Positions 46,801 to 57,056 of a stretch of 64,000 nucleotides of DNA are shown here, one piece after another. Source of the DNA: Nemertoderma westbladi (taxonomy: Eukaryota > Xenacoelomorpha > Nemertodermatida > Nemertodermatidae). The notes beneath the pieces were generated by a model that had not been told where the DNA came from, did not search any database, and saw only the letters and a program-made list of their open reading frames with translations. Every line of letters begins with the position of its first letter. Position 1 is the first letter of the stretch. The stretch is taken from positions 21,053-85,052 of the forward strand of contig JAUCBJ010006397.1 of NCBI GenBank assembly GCA_032718475.1, read 5' to 3'. The position numbers and the translations under genes were made by a program.

Positions 46801-49632
46801 ACACTTGGTAAGACGCTGAGAAACTCTGATTATCTTCATGGCATCTTGCAGTAATGAAAATTCATCAATTGCTAATGTTCCAAATGTAGCTTGAATGAGG
46901 CAGTTAACTTTCATATCAGAGCTTTTAATTTTACCTTTCAAAGGAAACCGTAATCCACCATTTTGTGCAACAGATTTATTTAATGCATTCAAGATCCGAC
47001 GTTCAGTCATTCGTAATTTCACATCTTGTAGTTCCTTGCATTTACTAATAAGATCAATTATATCAAATAAAGTTGCTTTACCACTCATCTGCAATATTTC
47101 TCTCATTGTTGAAAAGGAGATACAATGACGATTCATTAGTTTCCCTTTTTCTGTTGGATGTACATCAATTGCAAGTTCACCATATCTTTTAACCAAATCA
47201 ATGTTTTCCAGTTTCCCAATATTATTATTGCATAATGCTATCAAATGTTCATCAAGAGCTTTACCAAAAGTTTTCATATTATAATAAGCAGGATTTTTAC
47301 TGGCACGAACAAACAAGAATGTACATTTAATCCAGTTTAGTGCACTTAGTTCATCAGTAATTGTGCGAAGACATATTTCTGCATTAATATGTTCAATAAG
47401 GTTATTGTGTAAGCTCGATTCGATAACTTGCTTTCCTGTCACCAAAGCTTCAAATTTTTGTTTAAATGTCGTTTTTGTTAGGATTACAGCTGTAGCAGTA
47501 GTATCAAACTGCGGACGACCAGCTCTGCCAACCATTTGTAGAACTTGCGTCTCTGTATATTCTTGGTAAATTCCTTGAACATAATATGATGTGCCTTTGA
47601 CTATCACTAGATGTGCAGGTAAATTAACTCCCATAGCTAATGTCGAAGTGCATATAAGGACTGGCAATTCACCTTTCAAGAACAAATCTTCGATGACACT
47701 TCTGTCTTGCAGATCCAATCCAGCATGGTGATATCCAATACCTGTATTAGTAATTAGTTGTTGCAAAGCCAAGTCCTTTAGCATATTTGCTGCTCTCTTC
47801 AAATATTGATGATGGTCTGCAGATCCTACATATTTTGCCTGTTTGGATAAAATTTGAGCTGCTTGTTGTGCTGATTTTCTTGTAGAACAGAAGATTAGTG
47901 TTGGCTTTCCATGACCATATTCTTGAATAATTGTGTTCAGTTTGTAGCTGAGATTCATATCAAACTTAAATTCAGAGCAATTCGCAGCATAGGGGTATCC
48001 CAACACAACTTTCCTTAAATGCACAGGTCGATAGGATTCATCATAAGTTTGGTGTTCTGCAGCCCCCGATTTGTTACTGAACCATTCAGCTACATCCTCA
48101 ATATTGGGGATAGTGGCTGACACCGCTATAAACCGTAGGCCATCAGAATTTCCAGCCATGTGAACAGTTTTCATTCTACTGATTACAACCTCTACTGTAC
48201 TCCCTCTGTTCTCATCATTCAAAACATGAACCTCATCAACTAGAAACAATTTAATTGATTGCATCAGGGATTGATTATCCCTCCATCGGCGCGATACACT
48301 ATCCCATTTCTCTGGAGTGGTGCAAATAATATTACTCTGGGTAATAATAGAATGATCGTCCGTTATAGTATCACCAGTTAATTCAGAGACATTGATATCC
48401 TGAATTTGTGAAAACTTTGCTGACCAATCTTTGGCACGTTCGCTGCATAGCGCTTTCATTGGTGCCATGTAGACAATGCGAAGCCTTGATGAATTCGGAG
48501 CACTTAGAAGCTTCACAATTGCCACTTCTAACAAAACGGTTTTCCCACTTCCAGTTGGAGCAGACACTACCAACGATTTGTCAGTATATAGTATAGTGTC
48601 GAGAGTAGAACTCTGAACAATGTTAAAATAAATAAATTCCTTAAAAACTGATCTAAAAGTAACAGGTATTTCTTCAATAGGGCGAAGATTATGTGTTTGT
48701 TCAGTACCACCAGGGGTTTTCCTAACAAGATTTAGATTTCCATCACAAAGTTCATCATCACAGGGGAAATTCATATCTGAGAAATAATTCAAATCATTTT
48801 GTGTAGTGAAATCCAAATCACCATCAGCATTATACATTGATGGGTTAAGATTATTGTCTCTGTAGTGACCAACTGGAGTTGGTTTCCCTCTATTAGCAAC
48901 ATTTGGTATATTTAAATTGTCTGTGCTATTATAGATATTTGGAAACAAATTATCGTTATTTATTGCAGATATAGACGTTGTTGGTTCTGCCATATTTACA
49001 TGGTATGGCATAGTTGTTCTATAATTTGGTAATTTATAATTAGATGTCCGGTTTTGTGGCTGTACTGCATCACTAAATGTGTTTGAAAAAGCAAGGGGTC
49101 CTTGAGTCAATTTGGGTATATCAAGTTTCAATCCTGATGCCAACTCAATGTCATCATCATCAGATGGACTCCAATTTTGGTTATCAGAAAGAAATAAGGG
49201 ATCACTATTGCCACAGTGAATATCAAAGGATCCATTTGACTGCATTCGATTTAATTCAAGTGAAGGATCGACTTGATAGTTGTTTATAGGATGACGGGAT
49301 GAATGGAATACAGCTGCAGTCCTTGGAGACCAATCGAAATCAGAGAGTTCATCTTCATTCACACCATAAAATAAAGAGATAGGAGTATCTACAGGGCTTT
49401 TTGGAGAACGTATGTTATAGTTATCACCTACTGCAACCGAATCACAATTTAATATGTTATTCATCACATTTGGTTTGGCAATAATTTGGTTTGGTTGATG
49501 ATGTTTTTCAGGAATTATATCTTCTTGGGACATCTGAGAAAACGTTTCTGCACCAGGAACCATCTGGGGCAGATCAGTTACCTTCTTCCATTCAAACCTT
49601 TTGACGGGTGGGATAAAACCCCTATTAGCCAT
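43834..49632 (-). CDS. HFM1: HFM1/MER3 meiotic DNA helicase, single ORF (1932 aa)
   Basis: HFM1 (yeast Mer3) is a superfamily-2, Ski2-like 3'-5' DNA helicase that stabilises recombination intermediates and promotes interfering crossovers in meiotic nuclei. Order seen: a disordered Asn/Asp-rich N-terminus (1-320), helicase domain 1 with Walker A APTGSGKT (358-365), PMKALCSE, DEVH box (466-469) and SATIPN (505), helicase domain 2 with FCSTRKSAQ and QMVGRAGRPQFD (699-710), a Sec63-like domain (about 830-1130), and a cysteine cluster C-x3-C-x5-C-x3-CC (1198-1213) as in the HFM1 zinc-binding segment. About 700 disordered residues follow. Human HFM1 is about 1435 residues in many exons; here there is no intron and the tail is longer. 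ATG at 49632 is followed by MANRGFIPPVKRFEWKKV. AT-rich codons contrast with SERCA. Either a retrocopy or natural intron loss fits. Confidence 0.93.
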   Translation of the reverse strand: MANRGFIPPVKRFEWKKVTDLPQMVPGAETFSQMSQEDIIPEKHHQPNQIIAKPNVMNNILNCDSVAVGDNYNIRSPKSPVDTPISLFYGVNEDELSDFDWSPRTAAVFHSSRHPINNYQVDPSLELNRMQSNGSFDIHCGNSDPLFLSDNQNWSPSDDDDIELASGLKLDIPKLTQGPLAFSNTFSDAVQPQNRTSNYKLPNYRTTMPYHVNMAEPTTSISAINNDNLFPNIYNSTDNLNIPNVANRGKPTPVGHYRDNNLNPSMYNADGDLDFTTQNDLNYFSDMNFPCDDELCDGNLNLVRKTPGGTEQTHNLRPIEEIPVTFRSVFKEFIYFNIVQSSTLDTILYTDKSLVVSAPTGSGKTVLLEVAIVKLLSAPNSSRLRIVYMAPMKALCSERAKDWSAKFSQIQDINVSELTGDTITDDHSIITQSNIICTTPEKWDSVSRRWRDNQSLMQSIKLFLVDEVHVLNDENRGSTVEVVISRMKTVHMAGNSDGLRFIAVSATIPNIEDVAEWFSNKSGAAEHQTYDESYRPVHLRKVVLGYPYAANCSEFKFDMNLSYKLNTIIQEYGHGKPTLIFCSTRKSAQQAAQILSKQAKYVGSADHHQYLKRAANMLKDLALQQLITNTGIGYHHAGLDLQDRSVIEDLFLKGELPVLICTSTLAMGVNLPAHLVIVKGTSYYVQGIYQEYTETQVLQMVGRAGRPQFDTTATAVILTKTTFKQKFEALVTGKQVIESSLHNNLIEHINAEICLRTITDELSALNWIKCTFLFVRASKNPAYYNMKTFGKALDEHLIALCNNNIGKLENIDLVKRYGELAIDVHPTEKGKLMNRHCISFSTMREILQMSGKATLFDIIDLISKCKELQDVKLRMTERRILNALNKSVAQNGGLRFPLKGKIKSSDMKVNCLIQATFGTLAIDEFSLLQDAMKIIRVSQRLTKCIYECSVLRPKVGNYALIHNSLILMKCVRCKLWENSMYSSLQLKGIGNILANLLVNAGLTSFSKLQEKNAREIELIVNRRPPFGNKLREQLLHVPKYSLQVNQSDKYDSRFSHLTIIVKLVNHYDILELNTFGKDHSSQLLVGDNNNDVLYSQRITDSQLCQRNGEFVSELRVCRPHNEHQHKLTISLISNGGVGVDVENTFTPFYPGYKIISTESSYQHDQVTGTRRKVLSTPSRNPDTNALDGVGSTQTKVPCQHKCGNKLLCAHMCCKVGVMNPSRRRCSQAANTSSYFYSQNAARGNTSSSKSSSACPSSGKYSSSTTDGFSISEENMWLASNFNSDSDFEEDASSNAHCTTTKAVSHCDTNQNSCNNFQMVQDGDYLFPSTTPEEDTRHQSDCYFKNENPEIQNRFSNGYQSALKDKSLHLMYTNGDNFHDPVTLPQKRKLHQGIRSGMGYYCESTSSDPIGAFVDRYCHENKKPNLNENICMSAGSSGIIDDKLRNSPVLSLPSDRALALTNSITDKGFLKPNGKPVQEIDMPDKVTRKKNSNQSYFKFIGKSPLSDTSISNKHRQLIPDQFEQTTTTAAQVTTSQSYIGINRMSHEIENVEQSTFPKPKPSPITDDSSLGDEWFYEARRKMMQFGKGDCSTATISRRTERKKVEPTNLFRNKAVNDSTMLPGLFGYIQPVHKIKGKNNDQFPFFKNKHIDTSVQKRITSSTKGAVATLSSNLQATLNDSGDIGEVNVHNRNIDRLSIDYISNKATISSSASNFRQPDRNIAPTGSKSTALELVRKEPQIGQVTRDTIIQYNAMADSAVDNTMRAGYDTDCNELRSSDKTYYGKGSSSSSALIRDDANGFHSISKANVIISDTVSSILKKVPMQEIKGLENKTISSSFTADGIASREISSSTALSRPTSKASSKLDFVFASELPSKHTVNNKQTVPGDSKQNIECDQRMPRISWANMYTLTHECKDDNENDYDNLKNMFDGFL

Positions 49633-49639
49633 AATTATA

Positions 49640-50900
49640 AATAAATAAAACCTTCACATTTTCAAGTTCGTATTTTAGCCAAGGCCTACATATTATAATC
49701 TCCACATTCATTTGCTACATAGAACATCATTCACAAAATATTTTACCGTATATTATAGGCCTACTGTATATACCTATCCTTATGTCAGTAATATTACAAG
49801 ACATAAAATGCTGAAATGTAATCCAGAAGAATAAGCTGTGGAATTCTCTTTAAAGAACATACTGTAGGTGTAGGGCACTGAAACTGAAATCCAAAACTGA
49901 ATTAGTTGAAATTAATATTATTATTAAATTTGGCAAACAAAAAATTACAGTAAACTGGTACCAGTAAGCCTAAATAGTTAATTCATTTTTTTTAACATGC
50001 AAAACAAAAATGGGATGGAGAAGATACAAAAAATACAATGATTCAAAATAAACAAATGTGTATAAGTATAGAGTTAGAGCAATACGAATGAGTAAGATAG
50101 GGGGAGGGGCCTAGTTAAATACTGTATAGTTAAGCGCTATAGTTAATACAATGGTGTATTGGAGGTGGCTGGCCGGGAAGACACATTACGCCAACCACTC
50201 CACTACTACTGTAACTGTACTTTACAATTAATAATCATAGAGTGAGAGTCTAACTAGTAAATAAATAAATAGAATGAGTAAATTAGGTAGGCCTAGCCCT
50301 AATGTCAATCATTATTTAAGTCATTGCGAAAACAAAAATACAAAATACAGTAGTAGGCCTTTAAGCAGAAATATCCTACAATATTAACTGTAGGCCTACA
50401 TAAATAGAGTAAGGCCTACATAAATATAGTAAGGCCTACTGTATGAAGGCCTACTGAACTGCAGCTGTATGGTATGGGTATGGGTACACAGGCCCATATA
50501 GTTTTTGAAATGGCAGTGATTTATTATGTCCTTTTATTTGACTTTTTTGTCCTCCTTTTTTTACGAATTGTGCATAATGACCTTTGTTGTCCTTTTAATG
50601 ACTTTTGTTGTCCTTTTAATGACTTTTTATGTATGTATTTCTTCAAACTGTCAGACTGCTGATTTCTGGACTGTCAGACAGTTGATTTCAACATGCCTAT
50701 GCCAAAACATTCAAAATTTGTTGATTTCTGGTATGTCGGACAGTTGGTTTCACTATGCCTGTGCCAAAACATTCCATGATTCCATGATTGATAGAATTCC
50801 ATATGCGCCTGTGGTAAAAGACTCTAAATTTAATAGTTTGTGGTTGTTGTCGATAATCGATTTACCACATGACGTAGCAAAACACTCATTTTATAGCCAA
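49640..50900. other. Intergenic upstream of HFM1, no gene seen
   Basis: AT-rich with many TAGGCCTAC words (for example 49759, 50287, 50355, 50393) and a short tandem of about 22 bp (TAAGGCCTACATAAATA, 50390-50430). At 50580-50625 TTTGTTGTCCTTTTAATGAC is repeated. No protein-like exon was recognised. Confidence 0.4.
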
Positions 50901-50904
50901 AAAC

Positions 50905-51258
50905 AATTACCAATTGATGGAAAGGAGCAGGTTAAGGCCGGATTTTCTAACCAAAACAATAAACAGTCGCTTTACAAAATCAGGGAAAGGAGCAGGTTAC
51001 AGAGGCGGGATTTTCTAACCAAAACAATAAACGATCATTTAACTAATTGAGGGAAAGGAGCAGGTTACAGAGACGGGATTTTCTATCCAAAACAATAAAC
51101 GATCACTTAACTAATTGAGGTAAAGGAGCAGGTTACAGAGGCGGGATTTTCTAACCAAAACAATAAACGATCATTTAACTAATTGAGGGAAAGGGGCAGG
51201 TTACAGAGGCGGGGGAAAGGAGCAGGCTACAGAGGCGGGATTTTCTAACCAAAACAAC
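50905..51258 (+). repeat. Tandem array of about 66-bp units (AAAGGAGCAGGTTAC family)
   Basis: Five to six units, each with GGGAAAGGAGCAGGTTACAG, AGGCGGGATTTTCTAACC, AAAACAATAAACGATCATTT and AACTAATTGA. The last unit is interrupted by an internal partial duplication (51183-51230). Monomers of the same unit are scattered at 18318, 22440, 30460, 31155, 35105-35280 and 35560 on both strands. Confidence 0.9.
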
Positions 51259-51974
51259 CGGTCAGCCGTTAGGCCTACCAGTACCGTATTTAAATGGTAG
51301 GCTACACAGTAGGCCTACAGCAGTACCGGTGCCGGTACCGGTACTAAAATACAGAAATACCTGCTTTATACCTACATCTGTGCATACAATACCAGAATAC
51401 AGCAAAATAGTGCTATATATACTAATACCGGTACTGATAGCCTGAGAGAACAGCAGTAGAGAAATCGGTAGCATGGAACCTAACATTAGATTTTTGGAGG
51501 ACATAAAAAATAAAAAAAAGGACAAAAAAAGGATTTAAACGGACAATAAAAATTATTGCGTTTTGAAGTACGGTTCGCACCTTGCTACACTGGGTGATAG
51601 ATACTACTACGGTACTGCAGTACTGTACGGTAATTACAATAGGCCTACAGTAATTCTCAACGCTTAAAAAGTGAATGATTAGACCTCAGACTAACTGACT
51701 AAGCTAAATACAGTATACAGTGCAGTGCCACCAGTAAAATCAGTGGTCATGCATGGTCAGTGTCATTCTATTAATTACAGTAATCCTTTATCAACATTCT
51801 TGATACCGGTAGTGCTGTAGTGCAAAAGTCAGGTAGTAGTACAACATTTATATTTGTACATATTTACTTTCACTTACCGTAAAGTGCATAAGTATAGTAG
51901 GCCACTGCGAAATACCGATAGGCCTACAATTACAATACTGTAGGTAGGCCTTGGTTAGATTAGGACTTACCGCG

Positions 51975-52618
51975 GGTACGTACTAAAAGGTAGAACGATC
52001 TATAACGGGCTATAACGATCTATAACGGGCTATAACTTCCCCATAACAAGCTATAACCACCTACAGTATAACGAGCTATAATCTGAAAATTTACAATAAA
52101 AAAACCTATTTTAGAATGGATTTATTATCCTAGTCAGTAATTTAATTACGCAATTTGGTTTTTTAGTCCATAATGCCTCATCATCTTTGTGGTATCACGA
52201 AATCAGTCATTACTGCATTAGTTAGCATGCCACTACTGCATTATCTGACTTTCAGACAGTGCAGCAGAGGAGAGGTCTCTCATCTCTCTGTCTATCCTCC
52301 ATCCTGCTATATCCGCTGCCAGCTTCTGGTCGATATAGAATACAGGAATGTTAGCAATATAGGCCAATAAAAAAAAGTTACCGCTATCAATTAGGCATAG
52401 GCAGATCCAGATAGGCCTACCCTAATTTTTAACCTGCGGGATTTTTCAGACCACCGTGTTAATCCAAAAGTTAAACACACCCAAGGGGCGTTTTTTTAAT
52501 GTAAATTTTAATACAGTATTATAGCTCGTTATAGGTGGTTAGCCTGTTTATAGGAAATTATAGCCCGTTATAGATCGTTATAGCCCGTTATAGATCGTTC
52601 TACCTTTTAGTACGTACC
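51975..52618. mobile_element. Foldback element with 9-bp TSD and CTATAAC repeats (644 bp)
   Basis: The ends are exactly inverted (GGTACGTACTAAAAGG at the left and its complement at the right), and the arms continue for about 60-110 bp through repeated ACGATCTATAACGGGCTATA. It is flanked by CTTACCGCG at 51966-51974 and 52619-52627, a perfect 9-bp duplication. Like the 13731-14622 element it is non-autonomous and best placed as Mutator-like or Foldback-type, with a different sequence family. The interior (52090-52510) is unique and non-coding. Confidence 0.88.
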
Positions 52619-52629
52619 CTTACCGCGGC

Positions 52630-53815
52630 CAAATTATTTGGTCATGACTGTAGGCCTACTTGATTTGTCAAATACTTCACAAATTTTATCAAAAGTGATA
52701 GTTGAAAGAAAATTGCAATTTTTATCAATAATTTTCTATAACTTATTTATTATATGTATTTATTAGTTAGGCCCTATTTGTCAAATCCTAACACAAATTT
52801 ATGAAAAGTGTCAGTCAAAATAAAAGTTGCAATTTTATCAAGAACATTGTTCAACACAACAAAAAATTGTTAATTATTTGTCAAGCATTTACTAAATATT
52901 TAAAAATTAACATGGTCTCTCGGTTTAACAAATATAACAATCAGATCAAGCAGACAACAAGTGTAGGCTACGTAGTACTGTAGAACTACTGTACCATAAA
53001 TTTTTCTTAGGGTATTGTCAGTAAATGGAGTGAATATTTGTATTTCCAAACGAATTGGTATTTTTTACGTAGGTGTATTTGTGCTTATGAAATTTTCTCT
53101 GTATTTATTTTCCTTTCGCATTGAATAACCCGTATATTGTGCAGTTAATTAAATTATTACAAACATCACAACTTCATCCTTATTCTCCCCTTTCTACCTT
53201 TTGTTTGGCGTAACAATACAAATATTTTTGGAGCAATGGAGCATCATGGGATTTCTGTCACCTATATATCCATAATTACTTACAAAAAACTTTTGGCACT
53301 TTTGTCACAAATTTTTCGCTAATCCGCCCGTTTCTTTATTTGTTCTATACTGTATCTGCCTTGCATTCCATTATTTATTTTTCCACCGTTATGCCTACAG
53401 TTTCTTTGTAACTATCGCGACACACCTGGAACCTAAAAAAAATTGAAAATATTTTGTGTCAATGTATGGGGGTCGCACTTAATTGCAACCAAAAATTAGC
53501 CCTTCTGAGTTTATATTAGAAATACATTTGATGATAATTATTGTTTAAATATGTTTTTGGAGGTTCCACAATTGTGTCTTACAACAACAAACTTGCTGCA
53601 AAAATTTCAGCCAATTCCATCAAGCCGTTCCCGAGAAAAAGGTACATTTGTCTCCAAATTACACGAAAAAACTAAATTCGGAGAAAACTAAATTCGGAGA
53701 TTTAAAGTTTTCAAACCTTCCCGCTAATTTATGTAAATCGCGGGAAATTTAAAAAATCAGCCAAAATATAATAAACGTCACCGTCAGCGAAACAAAATTT
53801 ACGATATGGGGGTTT
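52630..53815. other. Intergenic, no gene seen
   Basis: AT-rich. It contains GTCAAATACTTCACAAATTT and GTCAAATCCTAACACAAATT (52668 and 52777), marking an imperfect 110-bp tandem pair. No protein-like frame was recognised. Confidence 0.4.
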
Positions 53816-53819
53816 TCGT

Positions 53820-54660
53820 AGTCGTTAATTTCATTTTTGTAGTATTTACAGTATTTGTTTTAATGTTTAATGACATCTGGACTGTCTGTCTATCTGTCTT
53901 ATATTAGTCTCACAGAAAAATATATAAATACTGTAAGTAGTCCTAAACCACTTTAATATAATTTATGATATCATGGGTATTCCTAGTCGCTGGTTTCATT
54001 TCCGATGTCAATTTTAATTTTTGACTGAACGTCGACTGTCTGTCTGTCAAAATATAAGGAGGCATATCACCTTAACAAAATTTCCGATATGGGGTCTCTA
54101 TGCTGATTTCATCTCTGAAATCAGTTTTAATGTTTGATAAAATCTGGAATGTTTGTCCGTCAGTATGTATGTCTGTCTGCCCGTCAGTCTCACTGTAAAA
54201 TAGAAATAAGCACGCCACATTACTACAATATTATTTATGATATGGGATGTTTTCCAAGTCGCTGATTTCATTTCTCATGTGAATTTTAATGATTGGCAGA
54301 ATCTAGAACGTCTGTATGTCTAGCTGTCTTGACAGACAAAGACATGCAGTATATATAAATATACAGTACAGTATAGACATACTAGACTCACGTCAAACAT
54401 GAAGTCACCGAACAACATAAACCCCCCGAAGTGAAAATTTTAGTTATGCAGTGTGCTTCGTTATCTTTTGACTGACAGACAGACAAACAGAAACACAAAC
54501 TAGATTACGCCAAATTTAAAATTGACACCGGAAATGAAATCCTCGACCACGAAAACCCATGTAGCAATAATTTTAGTTGGGTGGTGTACATCGATGTCCA
54601 TATTTTTTTGACAGACAGGCAAACAGACCAATACTGTAGACATAGAACCAGAATAACAGA
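53820..54660. repeat. Tandem repeat of about 130-155 bp with TGTC tracts and inverted tail
   Basis: At least four units built as GTCGCTGATTTCATTTC, a variant of GATGTCAATTTTAATGTTTG, then CTGTCTGTCTGTC and an AAATATA-rich spacer, starting near 53820, 53978, 54098 and 54258. From about 54390 the motif runs in the opposite orientation (TGACTGACAGACAGACAAAC, TTGACACCGGAAATGAAATC). A second, smaller copy of this arrangement is at 38860-39310. Confidence 0.8.
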
Positions 54661-54809
54661 CAACTTAAGCATATTATATAATTTTAGGATTTTGATTTCT
54701 GAAATCTACATTAAATTCTGATTTAGAATTGATAAAAAAAATTTGAATTTTTTTATTTTTTGAAAAGTTTTTTGCTGTATAAAGCTAGTAAAATATACTA
54801 ACTGTTTCG

Positions 54810-55400
54810 TTTGTGGCAGTTATACCTTCAATTAATATTTTTTTTGAAAAATAATGTTCTTTTAAATTATTTTCGTTTTAAAAAGAATCCCGATTTATAT
54901 TAATAAATGTTCTAGAACAAAATATATTAGTTTGATAATATTTTTTTTAATTTTAAAATATTCTATGATACTTTCTATAAAAAAAAAGTTATAAAAAAAA
55001 AGTTACAAGTACTAGCTCTGATAAATTTTCGAAGAGCAAGTATGCGTACGGAGCCAGTACTGTATCGGTAAAAATTTGCTAAAATATGGCAATTTTATTT
55101 AATTTACTTGAAATGCTGAAAATGTAAATTAATTATAATAATTACAAGTGCTTTCAGAAACCCTGCGTTTTTACATTTTTTAAATTTTAGGGGAGTACCA
55201 AACCAAATATATGCCATTATTTTTAATTTTCATGAAAATCTAACATTAAAAATAAAACATTTTTCTAAAATAGTAGCAAAAACTATCAAAAATATAATAA
55301 TAAATGAAAAATGTTCTAGAACAAAAAATATTTTGTCCTCGAGCAATCATTTTAATATTTATTAATAGGTAGCATATTCTGGAACATTTTCAAAAGTAAT
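54810..55400. mobile_element. Degraded relative of the 13731-14622 foldback element
   Basis: Contains AAATGTTCTAGAACAAA twice (about 54906 and 55311), TTTTAAAAAGAATCCCGATT near 54880 (compare TTTTAAATAGAATCCAGATT in the intact element), and ATTCTGGAACATTTTCAAAA near 55375 (compare CTTCTGGAACATTTTCAATA). The order and motifs match the core of the intact element, but ends and duplication are gone. Confidence 0.55.
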
Positions 55401-55409
55401 AATTAGTAA

Positions 55410-56250
55410 ATAGCCAAATCGTCAACAATAATGCGCTTAGTTCCCCGATCTGGTTAAGGACACCAAAATAAATACACAATGCACTTCTTACACGGCTTAC
55501 TGTATTTATTTATTATTTAGATTATTGTAAAACGAGGTGTAGAGATTCTGTGTACTGGAACCTAGTTAATTTGTATTCTGTTTTTAGTTACATTCTTTTA
55601 CATTCAAAATAATTTGCGAATTTACATAATTTTTTTTGGGGGGTGGGGGATTTCGGCTTCACTTTCGGCAGGAAGTGGCAAGCGAAAATAGAGATATGTT
55701 TTTTTAGACTGGTTTTTTAGACGAATCAGAATTAGAGTTTGAAGGATTTGACTTTGATGTTTGATGAATACTGTTGATACATATGGAATTTATCAATGTA
55801 TGATTGTCAAATTGTTCACTAACATTTTTATTTTTAAATTTGCTATTTACAAAATTTAGTTTAGAAATATTTCTAAACTAGTTAAAAAATTTGCAAACTG
55901 TGATTTCTATTTATAAATTACACATATTTAGGAAAAAAACGCTGGGGGGACTTTCGGCGCAATCAAAATTTATCCCTTTCAGTTTTGAACCCGCGAACAT
56001 TTTAATTGGTGGATCTAAATCTGCCAAATTCATGGTTAAAGTATTAAAACAGTTAATTTGAGAGAAATTTTTCCCAATACGTTTTTTATCTATTATCAAA
56101 TGTACATCATTTTAGTTTAGTTATAGCAATTATAGTAATTAATGACTATTAATTAATCAGATTAATCACCGATTCTGGTGGTCTAGGCAGTGGATTCATT
56201 AGCACAACTATAATTCTATAACTGATATTTCTTCCTAACATAAATAAAAT
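55410..56250. other. Spacer downstream of ATP23, no gene seen
   Basis: AT-rich with one GGGGGGTGGGGG run near 55639 and no protein-like frame; it should contain the ATP23 3' UTR. Confidence 0.4.
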
Positions 56251-56251
56251 A

Positions 56252-56261
56252 TTTATTTATT
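56252..56261 (-). terminator. Possible poly(A) signals overlapping the ATP23 stop codon
   Basis: On the coding strand the end reads ACTAATAAATAAATATTTTA, so two overlapping AATAAA hexamers include or adjoin the TAA stop. If used, the 3' UTR would be only about 20 bases. AATAAA words are common in this AT-rich DNA, so usage is uncertain. Confidence 0.35.
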
Positions 56262-57056
56262 AGTTTGTAAAGCCGCTGGAGTAACGACAGAAGGACTCCC
56301 CGTCACGGATGTCCCTTCAGTAGTCCGAGGAGTGGTGGGTCGATCGAACAGGGAGAATAATTCGCGATCTTCGTACAGAGATCGCGCGAGTTTCGCGTTA
56401 TTGAGAGCGCCCGTCCGGGGCACGGCGAGGAAGGGGCTGGTATCCGCGATACATCGGTCGAACACCTTGAGAACGACTTCCAGAGCGTCACTCTTCGATA
56501 AAGATGGATCTACAGCGGCGACCGAGAGAGTAGCACGCAGTTTAACGCAGTCCCGTTGCGCCCCCGGTAGCAGTGAACCCCGGAGCATCGGGCGACACTC
56601 CGTCGACAGATTCGCCGCTCGGACTTCGCTACACGCTAAATGTTCGAGATTCTTCCAATCGAGTTTAGCCCTACAATGATCGTACATGTGTATTAATTCG
56701 TGAACTAAGAAGTACGGCATGTAAGTCTCCTGCTTCTCAGCCATATTGCACATAACTGCCTGAGTGGTGGTGTGGTCAAACCCACCGGCGAACTTGTGGC
56801 TACATCGCTCGCATACGATGTTATAGTCTAAGTTTACCGGACAACCTCGCGCATTCATCTCTCGTATTACGATTTTCGCGAGGTGGTTATTTTTAAGGTT
56901 TGCGTCGAGTACCCGGGCGCATTTATCCATATTGCCTCGCCCTGGGAGGGAGAACGCCCGTTGGACTAGAGTTCGGGTTTGCCACCGACGTCGCAGTGTG
57001 GTTTCGAGATCGTCTTCCACCCAGGCCGATCTCTCGTGGAAACCTTTCGTGCACAT
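56253..57056 (-). CDS. ATP23: ATP23, mitochondrial inner-membrane metalloprotease (267 aa)
   Basis: ATP23 is a zinc metalloprotease of the mitochondrial intermembrane space that in yeast processes the F1Fo subunit Atp6 and chaperones its assembly (family knowledge). The frame holds the catalytic HELIH (119-123) followed by MYDHCRAKLDW, and before it an NIVCERCSHKFAGGFDHTTT segment with CERC (82-85). After the active site come HLACSEVRAANLS and the RDCVKLRATLSV motif with its conserved cysteine. Human ATP23 is 246 residues; the excess is a Ser/Thr/Pro-rich C-terminal tail. The open frame extends to TTG at 57062, but ATG at 57056 is the first ATG after an upstream stop, so it is chosen. Intronless here. 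AATAAA at 56252-56257 (complement) overlaps the TAA stop. Confidence 0.95.
   Translation of the reverse strand: MCTKGFHERSAWVEDDLETTLRRRWQTRTLVQRAFSLPGRGNMDKCARVLDANLKNNHLAKIVIREMNARGCPVNLDYNIVCERCSHKFAGGFDHTTTQAVMCNMAEKQETYMPYFLVHELIHMYDHCRAKLDWKNLEHLACSEVRAANLSTECRPMLRGSLLPGAQRDCVKLRATLSVAAVDPSLSKSDALEVVLKVFDRCIADTSPFLAVPRTGALNNAKLARSLYEDRELFSLFDRPTTPRTTEGTSVTGSPSVVTPAALQTNK

Noticed and set aside
43967-49289. Plus-strand frames of 60-90 codons opposite HFM1
   Set aside because: Shadows of the HFM1 reading frame with no features.
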